A stretch of 29,650 nucleotides of DNA from Priapulus caudatus (GCF_000485595.1 NW_014577125.1:376385-406034); one strand, 5' to 3'; positions 9,661 to 21,218 are shown, numbered from the stretch's first letter. The notes: generated by a model not told the origin, from the sequence alone. Numbers and translations are program-made.

Positions 9661-12600
9661 TAGCCTGCATGTTCGAATTGTTGTGTTGAGATATATATTA
9701 AGCTCATTGACTCTGACACGTTTTACACTGCTTTTCTTGATAGCAGCAACAGGTAAAGCCGAGTAATAATATATCGCGATACAAACATTTTGCCGATACC
9801 CATCACTAGTGGCGACTCTACTGCCTGAGTAACGAACGCTAACTATAAATGCTTTCCTACATAAGTAGTCCGAGTAACGAACAACGACGTCACGACTATA
9901 AACGCTTACTCCTACACGAGAAAAATTACCTCCACGTCGCGAACAAGGTCGACGGTGAAATCCATCAGTGCGGGAGCTTTGGCATTTCAAACGCCCGACG
10001 GACTGAAACACCGCCGAAAGGAAACCCAGTCTTCTATCGATGAGACCACACGAGGTCCAGTCCGATTTGACAGCCGGTCAAGCTTCCAGAATCACAGACA
10101 CACCTTTTCAGTTTTGTTTAGCACGTAGTTGCGCAGGACTCGAAGACAGCAACGGTTCTTGGCAGTGCCAGGTCGATTTTTTGACCAGGATCTAGTAGGT
10201 GCTCGTCTATATAGATTCTGCGCGCGCGTGCGTGCAAACATTCACGTATTTGTACACGTTTGGCGCGCCCGCAGTAACCGCGTGCTTGCTTAACCACGGC
10301 GATACCTCTTCCCTGGGCAAAGTCGCTTTGCATGAACAGAAATATGTTGTACGATAGATCACCCACCGATCTCCTCACCCAGTGTATAGTGTTTGCGGGG
10401 CAACCTACACGAACCCGCGTTGAGCAGCACCGAGTGCGACTCGTTCGTCTGGTATAAACTATAATATGTCTACCACGTCATTCTCGTTGCCGGCTTTACC
10501 AGTTTATTGCAGAATCACCCACGGCGGCAGCTGCAGACGAACTAGTTGGCTACTGCTGTACGCGATCACATGTTCTGTGCAACTCAAAAATTTATCAGCA
10601 TCCTACCGCATCCGGCATCCCTCGGCTGTTGCCCCTACATGTAGCAGATAACCTACAGTAAATGTCTGAGGCGGATTTTATATAGGCGACAAATATCATC
10701 ACGCGGCTGACTCAGCCATGTATCGGCCTGTATGACAGCTGACACAGTAGTGAGATTCGGTGACGGCCTGTCTGCGTCTGTCTCGAACGCACACACACAC
10801 ACACCCACACACCTGTTACGCAAAGAGATTAGCTCGTCACAGGTCACAGACCCGTGCCACTACTGATCCCAAGGTTCTCGCGCAATATTAAACAACGAAG
10901 TCAACGGGATAAGACGTCCGCACCGTCTCTCGCGGTAGCCGCCGGTAGCACTAGCAGAAATAGCGTGCACCAGTCTAAGGAGATGTGAGAGAAGATCCCT
11001 CTTTCCACACAGATATGCGCGATGTTGACGCGCGTGAGGTGTGTATAGGTTTGTGTCAGGTACTAACGTCGGTGCGCTGCACGAACGCCCGCACCAAACG
11101 CTAGCTTAATAGTTAGCTAGTTAGTTAGCTAGCTATAGTTAAACCTCCGACGGGTTCAAAACGTAAAGCTATCTTCATCACACACACACACACACTGAGA
11201 CGAGACGTAACTTTTACAGCACTTGTAGCACCGTGCACAGCTGACAACCCTTCGTATATATATATCTTAAAAGCGTTTCTGGACCAAGACCCTGCCTATT
11301 GCCGGACGTCGCTTGTTTCCTACCTCCCACGAGCGAATTTCATTTGGGTGGCAGCTGTAGTAGGAAACTATAATTTGTCTAGTTGGTTGCACACATGTTT
11401 AGCAACAGAAGCTGCCTACCACCGATCCTCGGCCTTCTATCAAGTCTCACACAGCAGGGGCATCACTAGATGATGGCCACTAACGATGCAGGTGTGTTGT
11501 CAATCCATCTTTCGTTTCACACCTTAGACCTCCCGTCTGCTTTCAATGCCTTATTCGCAAGAAGAGTGATGGCCACTCAAGACAATTATAGTTGTACACA
11601 CTTCACTTCACGACAAAGTCAAATTTTCGCAAACGGAAAAAGCAGACAATCGCGGATCGACACTACTCCCTGTCGTTGGAAGTGAGGTGAGACAACACGA
11701 CGTCAAAAAATGAGCATTCTCACATCCTCCTTGTGTGTGTATACCATTGTGATACCCTTCCACGCAATAACGCGAGCAGGAACATGTTTAGAATAGTTCA
11801 ATAGAGGCAAGAGATCCGTGAAGTCTGACGATCAGCAGTTACTGAGGTGCAGCACGTGTAACTCGCATGCTTCACTGCATGCCACCGTGTTGAATCACTC
11901 GAAATTTTCTGCACAAAACTTCACTGTGCCTGAAGGTAAACATCCAAGTTTTGTCTAATATTTACGTAAAAGCACTCCATGTTGAGACAGGCATAAAACA
12001 CACGAGATGCTCAAGTCGAATCACTCTGAATGCTGGTAACGAAATAGTTCAACAACACGCCAGTACACCCCAGTTTAAATTCATACTGTACATCAGCCAC
12101 AGCTATAGCCTACTCATTGCTGTGATATCCAATTTGAATATTTTAAATGTACAATTTAATTAAAATATGCCCGCCCGCCAAACATCTGTGCACGAACGAT
12201 AGAATTCCCACGATGCCAGACGAATGAGAAATCCACTGATGAATTCACGAATAAATCAGCACTCCGGCAAGTGGGTATCGTCTTTCAAGCATCAGCCCTC
12301 GGATATATATACGTATCCTAGTATATATATTCTAAAAAATACATTTCTGCACAGTTCATTCCTAATTCACAGTTATTTTCTGCACACACTTATATCGGCA
12401 GGGCATGGCAAACAGCAACCACCGTCTTTACAAGCTTGCGATCTCACGGCACACACGTAGAGATGAACCTCTAACGATGTCTTTCTCGTTAATTACGCCG
12501 AAGCGGCAATATTCACAGGAAGCCCTGACCATCGGTCAGTCACGCGTCTCTCCCGCTAGCTTCTCCTACAAGCGCACGGGATCCCACGAGGACGTGAAGC

Positions 12601-12945
12601 CTCGTCCGTCTCGCACACGCAGACGTATCTACCTAGTGCCTATCCTCCAGCGACGACACCGCCACAGCAACCTGACATCAGCGAATGCAGCTCACTCGCA
12701 CGCGGCCAAACCAAGCGTGACAGCTACCCTGCACCCGCGTATCTAGGCTGCCAGCGACGGACACTGTCTTGAGGAAATGGAAACGAGAAGCGCTCCTTAT
12801 CGTTGCTCGGATCGCCACAATGGGGGCGTGTGTGCACGCCAGCTCGGCCTGCTGTTCCGCACGCACAGTTCCGCGTTATTACGTCTGCACAAGCTGAGCT
12901 AGAACCGTAGCCACGGCAACGGCTGACGACGAAAATAGTGACGAC
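9661..12945. other. No gene recognised; minor repeats
   Basis: There are no recognisable coding domains or RNA genes. A degenerate duplication of about 45 bases occurs near 9826-9920, where GAGTAACGAAC and ACTATAAA followed by GCTT each appear twice. Short AC runs lie near 10789 and 11177. The longest plausible open frame (12405-12746, plus strand, 113 codons, basic and Ser/Arg-rich) has no recognised domain and no clear splice sites, so I do not call it. Confidence 0.4.
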
Positions 12946-13035
12946 GTCGGTGACGACGACACCGATGGTGATGACAACGTCGGTGACGACGACACCGATG
13001 GTGATGACAACACTGATGACAGCGATGGTGACAAC
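12946..13035. repeat. 33-bp minisatellite, two full units plus a partial
   Basis: A 33-bp unit beginning GTCGGTGACGACGACACC occurs at 12946-12978 and 12979-13011, followed by a diverged partial copy to about 13035. The unit is a multiple of three. In one plus-strand frame it reads Asp/Gly-rich (VGDDDTDGDDN), and that frame stays open from about 12895 to 13149. It has no start codon and no recognisable flanking domain. It could be an exon with an acidic repeat, but there is too little to call a gene. Confidence 0.8.
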
Positions 13036-13953
13036 ACCACGATGACGACGGTTCGGTGGGTTGACGCGGACTGTGGCTCTACTACAACCCGTCTCCGGCG
13101 GCACGCGCACACTTCACGGGAACGCTCCTATCCCAGCCAACCTGAGTGACATACATACACGCCCTCGATCGAATCTGGCGCGCCGAGCAATCAGCATACC
13201 CCATTATGCCGGCATGTGTGACTCAGCGACCACGGCGTAATCAATTATAAAGAACCGTGTGTAACATAGGGGTGTGCGGACAAATTTCGCCGTCGGGTGG
13301 TGTGCGCGGGGTAATAACGTGTGAGATTACGTTTACTGGACGCGTTGCGTCGTCTAGCGGTGTATCCTGACGTTCGGACTTGGTTTTAGAAGCAGGGCTT
13401 CAGGAGCTTATAGCGCTTTCTGATCATCGCAATGCAGTCATAACAACGACGTCAAAGCAAGCTACGAGGTCAGGCTACGTATGAAAGCAACGTGCCCGAT
13501 AGCGCAAGACTACCTTAACCCGCTGAACCTGCTTTTCAACCAATCGGCAATTTGTCACGCCGATGGCAAGTGTTTATCGTAGATATCCGGTGACCCGTGA
13601 ACGATGCGCGCACACTCTAGACACCGGATCACACCACACTTACTTAGAAGAACAGACTACACCTGCATCACACAGTAAAACTGCCTCCGGGTTCAGATCA
13701 CAGATAGCTCATGTAACTTTCACGGGCAACCACGACTGCCGCGAATTATTCGACGCGATACGCTAGCTAGAACGATCTGCCTACGTGTGTGGCCGACATT
13801 TTTTTTTACACAGACATGTACAGCAAAGCTCTGGCTAGCCGAATCATTTCCAGCAACCATACTATGAAGAATACCGTAGCAACACTTGCATCGCAGACAA
13901 AATAGCTGTTGATTCTTATACTACTGCAATACAGTACGCGATCATACATGTAC
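13036..13953. other. No gene recognised
   Basis: Mixed sequence with only short scattered open frames. A T run lies at about 13799. I see no inverted or tandem repeat of note. Confidence 0.4.
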
Positions 13954-14044
13954 AATATTATCAGGAGCTAATAATGACATATTTGTCAATTAATTGTCAA
14001 ATAATAGTCAAAATAATTTGTCATTATTAGCTTCTGATATTATC
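13954..14044. repeat. Short inverted repeat (91 bp)
   Basis: The left arm, containing AATATTATC and GAGCTAATAATGACA, pairs with the right arm, containing TGTCATTATTAGCTTC and TGATATTATC, around an AT-rich loop. The sequence GGAGCTAATAATGACA recurs at 25349-25364, suggesting a dispersed small element. No target duplication was identified. Confidence 0.65.
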
Positions 14045-14317
14045 ATATTGCGTTTGTTTTACTGTCCGATGTCTCACACGTGAAAACTGAATGATTATTT
14101 GATGAGTAATGTGGGATCTCCCTGGCTAACCAGGGACACGTGGTGCATGCGAAATCCCGCTGTCTGTGTGACAGGCTGAGTGTGAGTCATCGCTTAGCAA
14201 TGCGTACACAACCACACATATAGGTGGCAGCACTTGCTTGTTGCCAGCTGATACATGATCTTGCGCCCTCATGTCGACCTACAGTCACAACACAACTGAT
14301 CAGTGCAGCAACAAAAC

Positions 14318-14582
14318 TATGGAAGTATGGAAGCCCTGAAACGACATTGAATAGCCCTTGAAGCAGAGACAATAGAACACTAATAATAGAACATGTATAA
14401 AATATAATATAACGACATTGAATAGCCCTTGAAGCAGAGACAATAGAACACTAATAATAGAACATGTATAAAATATGGATATAATAAAATATATGAAAAG
14501 GCATGTGCAGATGAAACTTAGAAACTCAGAAACTCTAAAACTCGGAAACTCAAAAATTCAGATGTCGTTTCAGGACTTCCAT
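14318..14582. mobile_element. MITE with 8-bp target duplication and ATGGAAG ends
   Basis: The ends are inverted: GAAGCCCTGAAACGACAT on the left against ATGTCGTTTCAGGACTTC on the right, within an outer TATGGAAG / CTTCCAT. A perfect 8-bp direct repeat AACAAAAC flanks it (14310-14317 and 14583-14590); the exact border is ambiguous by one base. The left end carries an extra ATGGAAGT unit. The 8-bp duplication suggests hAT or a similar superfamily. There is no coding capacity. It contains the 71-bp tandem duplication listed separately and a run of GAAACTC-like units near 14515-14550. Confidence 0.75.
14341..14478. repeat. 71-bp tandem duplication inside the MITE
   Basis: The unit starting ACGACATTGAATAGCCC at 14341 is repeated essentially unchanged from 14412, sharing GAAGCAGAGACAATAG and AACATGTATAAAATAT. 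The copies being nearly identical means the duplication is recent compared with the MITE insertion, or arose in assembly. Confidence 0.9.
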
Positions 14583-15048
14583 AACAAAACAGATGAATAC
14601 GAGCATTGCTAAAACTATGAGTCTAGCACGCAACCGATAGGAGGCCGAGTGTACATCGTACGCAATCATTTGAATGTGATGTACAATATGTGTGTCAATC
14701 AATACCCAACGGCTCAGTCATACTCTTCTAAACGTCTACAGTGTACAGCTGATACACACTTTACTAACTGAATGTTTACCTATACGCACATATTATACGA
14801 AAATCCTTCTGCGCTTATTTGAGGCGCATAATTAAACATAACTGAACCATGAACACACAGCACACATGACTCGGCATTCACTCAATCAATGTTATTATAA
14901 AACAGCATGTGTCACTCAACTATATAATAGACTTTCTCCGCTTTACCTTTGCGCTGTTCAATGTTGAAGAAAATCGTTACGGCCATGAGAAATCGCCAGA
15001 GAACGCGCGATCCCCTCCCCCATCCGTACCGTAGCTACTGTAAGTACA

Positions 15049-15302
15049 GCAGATGGGGTCGTTGTCGTATCAGGTACTACAGATATGTACCCGAGGTAGT
15101 TTTAGGTTGTTTAGTATTATGTTTATATTTTTACATGAGGTATGTTTAGGGTTAGGGTTAGTGTTAGGGTTAGGGTTAGGGTTAGGGTTAGGGTTAGAGC
15201 TAGGGTACACTTCTGTAGTACAAGTCTGGTACACTTTGTGTATACATATATGTACCTCGGGTACATATCTGTAGTACCTGATACGACAACGACCCCTTGA
15301 GC
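15049..15302 (+). mobile_element. MITE family B, copy 2, with telomere-like array
   Basis: The 254-bp element begins GCAGATGGGGTCGTTGTC and ends GACAACGACCCCTTGAGC. The inverted ends extend about 45 bases through TACTACAGATATGTACC. A perfect 9-bp duplication GTAAGTACA flanks it (15040-15048 and 15303-15311). It holds the longest TTAGGG array of the three copies (about 15147-15197, roughly ten units, with one TTAGTG variant and a final TTAGAG). The copy is intact and non-coding. Confidence 0.93.
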
Positions 15303-15311
15303 GTAAGTACA

Positions 15312-16117
15312 TACATATACACATCTCTACAGCTCCTCCATCCCGCCCCCTTCCCCTCCCTTCATGTGCTCATAATGCACGAATGTAACGACTGCTACGC
15401 ACGCAAACATAATGCAAGAATGACATATTATCGCTAGAATTAATCCGTAATCTATTAGGCGGCTCGTACACCCCCTAGGCTTGCGGTCACTACACGAAAT
15501 CAATACGAATATCTCCACCCTTGACATGTTATATTATCATACCCGTCGCTGTACACTGTATATATGTACATGCCACTTATGCACAAATGGACATATCTCG
15601 AATAATGCGTGTTGGACTCGTCTCTTGTAAACACGAAACATGTTCTCGCGAGATAAAGAAACACGAAGAAACTTACCTTACTAGCAGAGTAGACTGCTGA
15701 CGACTGCTAGGTATACGTACCCATCTATAAGTATAACCCTCATACACGTACGCTGGCAAAAATATCCCGCAGCCAGACGCAAAAACACACAAACACGTAC
15801 CCCGCGGTCTCTGTTGTTGTCGCAACACACTTTCACGGGCCACCGACGCACGAATGCGCACGTCGTAGGACTAACATAGCGGGTGCTACCTACCGACACA
15901 AAGTGTGTCACGTACTTGAACAAGCTAAATGGCACATCGATGACGCCCGCGCGGGCACGTAATGACAGGGCGTTTACGTGAAAACGCAGCCGTCCCCCGA
16001 GTTAACTAAACACCGCAAACAACCGCAGCACGCTGGTGACCTTAGTTGCTGATCCACATGTATGTTCGCATACATGTACGTAACAACTGTACGCGGCCAT
16101 GCAGCAGCAGTCAGTCA
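15312..16117. other. No gene recognised
   Basis: Spacer between two family B MITEs. Only short open frames without recognisable domains are present. A pyrimidine-rich patch lies near 15330-15362. Confidence 0.4.
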
Positions 16118-16126
16118 GTCAGTCTA

Positions 16127-16347
16127 GCAGATGGGGTCGTTGTCGTATCAGGTACTACAGATATGTACCCGAGGTAGTTTTAGGTTGTTTAGTATTATGT
16201 TTATATTTTTATATGAGGTATGTTTAGGGTTAGGGTTAGGGATAGTGTTAGGGTTAGGGTACACTTCTGTAGTACAAGTCTGGTACACTTTGTGTATACA
16301 TATATGTACCTCGGGTACATATCTGTAGTACCTGATACCCCTTGAGC
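16127..16347 (+). mobile_element. MITE family B, copy 3, with a 9-base gap in its right end
   Basis: The 221-bp element is in the same orientation as 15049-15302, starts GCAGATGGGGTCGTTGTC and ends GATACCCCTTGAGC. Compared with copy 2 it lacks about nine bases (GACAACGAC) from the right inverted repeat. A perfect 9-bp duplication GTCAGTCTA flanks it (16118-16126 and 16348-16356). The internal TTAGGG array is short (about 16224-16260) and includes an ATAGTG variant. The damaged right end may make this copy immobile. Confidence 0.92.
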
Positions 16348-16356
16348 GTCAGTCTA

Positions 16357-16919
16357 CTACCGCTAAACTGACAGACACATCACTAGTTAGCTGACATAAA
16401 CGTGCTGACTCCAAACAGGCTAAAAAGCCGCTATGGCCTTGCTCTAATCCCACCCCACGCCCTGTTACGGTGACATATTGCGCTTCATGGTTCAACGGGC
16501 AGTGACAGATTTCGGGGCATTTAGCTGTAATTCGGCCATTCCTCAACTGGGATATCACTGATGCCGCCCCGCTAGGGGACTGACATAATCCGATACTCAG
16601 AGCAAGCTGATTCATCGGCAAATAGAAGGATGCCAGCATCGAGCGCATCAGTACAGCCGTAGAACAAGCAGCGAAGTGGGGACCGTGTAATGAAATACGA
16701 CTCGCATGCCCAAGACTACAGACGCGCGGATGGGCAAACAGCATCCTCCCCAATGAGCACGCAGACTCTCTGCTCTCCGGGGGAGCCGCCCGCCTATACA
16801 CTAGATATCGGAGCATCTCTCTCGTCAGTGCTCAGCAATGATAAGAGACGAGTAAGAGACTGCCGAATACCAGGTCTACAGAGCTGGATGCAGACGTTTA
16901 ATGCCCATTGGAATGCTGA
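16357..16919. other. No gene confidently recognised
   Basis: A minus-strand open frame of 155 codons covers 16349-16816. Its C-terminal codons run into the MITE target duplication, and its composition shows no domain I recognise. It may be a decayed fragment of a retroelement or chance. I do not call it a gene. Confidence 0.35.
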
Positions 16920-17355
16920 CTAACAGTGATCAACGGTGATCAGTGTTGTTCTGCAGTGATCAATGGTGATCAATGCTGAACGATGATGATCAATGCTGGC
17001 CAACAAGTAGAGATTCCGGGGGGGGAGTGGGGGGACGGGGGTTGGGGGGCATGCGAGGGGCGGGGGGGAAGGGGAGGGTTTAGGGGCTTGGAGGTGGGGG
17101 ATTTGTGTCATATGTCAATGCTGGGTGGGATGATGATCAATGTGCGATCCATGCAGTGATCACATGCTGTGTCATGAGATGATCTAAGCTGATCCATGTA
17201 TGATCAATGCTGGGTATATGAATCAACTGCTGCGTGTTCATGGATGGCCAATGACTGGTGTTGATGATTGAATCTAATCTTGCTGATCCGATTGTTATTA
17301 GCAGATCTGGTGTATGAGATCAATGTAGGTATTGATGATCAATGCTGATCAAAGC
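16920..17355. repeat. Degenerate TGATCAATGCTGA-type array
   Basis: Many imperfect copies of TGATCAATG or TGATCAATGCTG occur (for example 16960, 16988, 17132, 17202 and 17336), with irregular spacing of about 10-40 bases. GATC tetranucleotides are unusually dense. The array is split by the G-rich block at 17018-17100. It looks like old, eroded satellite DNA. No coding is seen. Confidence 0.7.
17018..17100 (+). repeat. G-rich block with quadruplex potential
   Basis: About 83 bases contain more than eight runs of four or more G on the plus strand, separated by short loops (GGGGGGACGGGGG, GGGGCGGGGGGG, AAGGGGAGGG). This satisfies the usual requirement of four G-tracts with short loops many times over. 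The composition is unlike the flanking GATC array. Confidence 0.85.
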
Positions 17356-18106
17356 AAGTCGATTATTTTTCAACTTCTATTGCTATCTCGAGTTTCACCA
17401 AATTTTCAACTACTCAGCTGAATTGTGTCAATGAACTGCGTCTATTCTCAACTAAAAAGCTAGAGTGAGCATACTGCACGTATGTACGTAGTGTGCGCAG
17501 ACTGTACATGCAGCTACCATTATATATGAGCAGGGTCGCTAGCCAGAAAGATACCACTAAAAGAGCACACTCTCTGTCCCACAAAGGCACGGTCACTAAT
17601 CTCAAAACCAAATTTAGATTGGGTGTAACACGCACACCCAGCCTTGGGTTATCACGACTTCTAAAGGCCTGTGTACACACAAAAAACCTTCTGTAGCCAA
17701 CAAGCCACAGTTGCTACTCGTACATTCAACCGATGTGAATACTTGGTCCATAATACTCACATCAGAACAAACATGCGAGAATACACGCCGTAGAAAAGAT
17801 ATTATAGATCCGGTAGATACGTACAGCGGATTTGATCCATAGGATATATTCATGGCGACACCTACTGTACATATTACCGGTGTTATATGGGTATTAGATT
17901 GTACTTTTGATTAGCTGTTGCCTTGCACGCGTGTGACATGCATATATAAGTGTCGACTGCAATCAAAAGACCAGCAAGGCAACAATTGCCACGCGCATGA
18001 TTCACCTTGTCGGGTTCAGTTGTACTGGGCAATATGCCAGAGGCGTGTGACTAGAGCCCTGACACACCCCTGTACACTGCACCCCGCTGGAATTCATGTT
18101 GCGGAC
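17356..18106. other. No gene recognised
   Basis: Overlapping short open frames on both strands (17414-17853) have no recognised domain. No repeats of note. Confidence 0.35.
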
Positions 18107-18110
18107 TATA

Positions 18111-18591
18111 GGCGCGTTCACACGGACGGTTTTTCGGGCCGTGCCAATTTGGCACGAGCCAATTTGGTCCCATCGAAAACGTCGGACCAGGCCCGAGCCA
18201 AATTTTAGCACCAAAATCGCAGCAAAGCAAAAAGCAAAATAGCTGCTAAATCGGTTGAGCGGTAGATGCCGCGAGTGTCGAACGTGTACTTCGACGAAAT
18301 AAAGTCCAAAACAGTATAAAAATTCGAAAAATGTGATCAGGATGCACGTTTTCAAGATTGATAATTGAACTCGGAACAGAAGTAAACACTCTGAATCGTA
18401 CACAACGCCATCTCGCGACATATACTGCCAAAGTATCTGTGAGATATTTGTGCAATAAAATTTATTTGAATTTGAATTTGAATTTGACAGACAGTATTCA
18501 CTTGCGTACGTGTGAACGCTCCGACTCAAACCGGCCCAAGCCAAATTTAGACCATTTGGCTCGAGCAAAACCCATGACCGTGTGAACGGGG
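18111..18591. mobile_element. TIR element with GTTCACACGG ends
   Basis: The left end GGCGCGTTCACACGGACGG is inverted at the right end as GACCGTGTGAACGGGG. TATA lies immediately outside both ends (18107-18110 and 18592-18595), so a TA or TATA target duplication is possible. Subterminal CCAAATTTGG-like motifs (GAGCCAATTTGG, GCCAAATTTAG, CCATTTGGCTCGAG) are also inverted. A further internal copy of the end motif (ACGTGTGAACGCTCC) lies near 18509-18523. No coding capacity. The superfamily is not assignable from these features. Confidence 0.65.
18453..18488 (+). repeat. AATAAAATTTATTTG tail with AATTTG repeats
   Basis: AATAAAATTTATTTG is followed by three AATTTG units inside the TIR element. A polyadenylation-like signal followed by a short-period repeat is typical of the 3' end of some non-LTR retroposons or SINEs. 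This suggests a retroposon, or its tail, inserted in or captured by the DNA element. The retroposon's 5' border is not visible. Confidence 0.5.
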
Positions 18592-18595
18592 TATA

Positions 18596-21218
18596 TATCT
18601 GCTTCTTTCATTTGTGATACACCGCGATATGAAAATCTGTTGAAAATATGCTAGCTGGTCGCGCGTGCGTGCAGGCGTGCGTGCAGGCGTGCGTGTTCGT
18701 GTCTGGCTCCCGGGCAGCCTGCGCCTGTGTCATCCTTAGTAATGAAAAGGTTGGTTACATCGTTGATTGCCCCACGCTGCCGTATCGATGTCAATGAATG
18801 CGTACACAGCAGCTGTGCATTGCGCAAGAACGTACATCATCATCATCATCATCGTAAAAATGCATTTCTTCACTCATTAAGTGAGAAAACCGGGACGTTG
18901 TGATTCGTGAGTGAATGGGCGAAATGTCCTATCATCAGTAAGTCATGTTTACATCAGTTGTTAACCACTGTAAAAATCGATAGTCTCGAATACACGCACC
19001 CACCATGACCGACTCGCACGGTATAACTTTACTAGAAGCTATGTACAGCAAAAGCAAGACTAAATGTTTAACGTCGACTTTAAAAATTAAAATCGTGATT
19101 TCTTCTATAATAAAGTAGAGAGGGGCGAATGAGTCCATGAATTATCTAAGTATTTCACGCACGCACGCACGCACACACGCACGCATACAAACACTCACAC
19201 ACACACAACGCACGCATACATGTATATTACTCGGTATGTCCGTCCGCTATTCATTAGCATCAATTCAACACACGAACGCACCGCTGTCACTGTCATTAGT
19301 GAGGCTAATCTATTGATCGGGATAAGCAGGAACTGGCAGACTCGGAAACCACAATTCAGGTGAGCATACTTGCGACAGGACACATAATATATATGCGGCG
19401 TACGTACGACTAGTAATACACATCCGCCTGCTCTCGTGCATGTACTTTCGATCTAAACACTCACCCGGGCGTGTGTCACTGTGTATATACGGCAGCACGA
19501 TCCTTCCACGCGTACGACTCAGGCAGTCCACGCTTCTACATCTCCCACGCACCACTGGTGGCGATAGATAACCCTGGCACTGCGTTTGCTCGCCAGCGTT
19601 TCTCACCGTAACCATACACAACCCCACACCCTGTGTGCGTGCTCGCTCCGAGACGGACCCACGCATGAACTCCACAAGATGACTGCACTAGCAAGAATTC
19701 AGCTGCGGCAGTAACAAGCAGCAGCAGCAGCAGCAGCAGAAGGATGGAGGCAGCACAGCCCCCTCTATGCTTCACGACTGGCAGTTTACTGTGATCGATT
19801 AGAATTTTACATGGCTGTGCTCTTGGTGCGTGCACACCCCGCTCTAGCTATACATCAGTTTGAGCTAGCAGGGTCGTAACAAGAAGTCGCCCTGATTATC
19901 TCTAGCCGACGAAACTTTCCAGCCGACTGAACAAGCATTGTCAGTCAGTGGCTCTACTCGCCAGTTAGTCATCAGGCCAAGCAGAGACCAAGACGACACT
20001 TTGGCCTCGTTGGTGACGGATTCGGCCGCTGTGCCGTCTCGGCCTGCATAGGTCTAGAACGAGGGTCACGACATTCCTTAGCACTTATCAGGCCAGTAGG
20101 TGCTGCAAGATATTTGGCCATTCGAGGGCTACTCGTCCCAACACGCATCATCTTATTCGAAAATAGTTCGGGCTTAAAATTTCGCCTTATTAACCTAATA
20201 TTATGATATTATTATTATATATACCTTATATTAACCTTGTAAACTTTGCCTTATATTTAATCTTATAATTATGTTGTGAAAACGCATGTATAGGAACATG
20301 GTGTTAGTAATATTCTCTCCTGGACTTTGCTGCCGTCGAAAGGACTGCTGGCGATTTCAAATAAGCTTGAAAAGTCATACATGTAGGCATTTTTGCACAA
20401 GTAGCAATCAATATCCATCACAATTGCTGTCATTAACTCTATATTCTGCATCGTATCAAATCATGCACGGAGGAAATCTCAAATTGCAAAGCTTTGCTGG
20501 CATCAGAAGCTGTACCAACTTGATACACACATATATATATATCCAAGAACATACACAGTTTGATGATTTTGCTGAAAGCGTTTCTGAATGTTTTTAATTT
20601 TGTTATGTGCTGGGACTCGGTCCTAATTTCACACAATCGATCACCAGTAACAGAAATTGATTGACAATTAATGAATCATTAATCAATTACGATGATAATC
20701 ACCAATATTGGTACAAATCGAAAGCTTAAAACCTGACATGTCACCAGCAATGCAAACAAGTTGAAATGATACACAGTCGATTAGAAATAATAACGAAATA
20801 AGCATTTATTGTTTGCTAATTAATGCTTGTGTCATTCAAATCTGTCATTTTACGGGGCTAAGCAGCATTCTATAATGGGAGTGACACCGAGTTAAACTCT
20901 ATCAAAATTTCTGACAAAAATTAATCAACTCAGAAGACTGTATATGGACAATGCTTGCCTTGATGAGCATGATTAATTTGAACACCACTAGTTTTTTACT
21001 ATTTAACATCATGACCACTCACTGGTAATATTCATCATGCAATCTGCAGAGTAAATGAGTAGGGGAAAATCTCAACCTGGGGAACTGTACGCAAACCAAC
21101 AATAGCTTCATGTTTTAATGAACGACACAGGAAATGGCTGGTCTAGCATTCACACATAATCTGGGTTTCTTATACACATAAGAGGCACTGTGGCGCACCG
21201 CCGTTGTCAAATTTAACA
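18596..21218. other. No gene recognised; several microsatellites
   Basis: Simple repeats include a 12-bp GCGTGCGTGCAG unit about three times (18660-18696), an ATC run (18835-18854), ACGC/AC runs (19157-19206) and a CAG run of about eight units (19717-19740). DNA from about 20170 to 21200 is AT-rich. A long stop-free plus-strand frame at 19936-20200 has no start codon and no recognisable domain. No RNA gene was recognised. Confidence 0.45.

Noticed and set aside
12405-12746. 113-codon basic plus-strand ORF
   Set aside because: No recognisable domain, repeat or splice pair. The length is within chance for a window this size.
15147-15197. Chromosome end or telomere
   Set aside because: The TTAGGG array is short, internal to a MITE with intact ends and target duplication, and occurs mid-window in three places.
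16349-16816. 155-codon minus-strand frame
   Set aside because: No recognised domain, and it runs into the MITE's target duplication. I considered reverse transcriptase remnants but saw no catalytic motif.
18002-18568. 188-codon minus-strand frame
   Set aside because: It lies mostly inside the TIR element with the AATTTG tail. The Ser-Asn run is the translated repeat, and no transposase motif is visible.
19936-20200. Plus-strand stop-free frame of about 85 codons
   Set aside because: No start codon, splice signals or known domain; compatible with chance.
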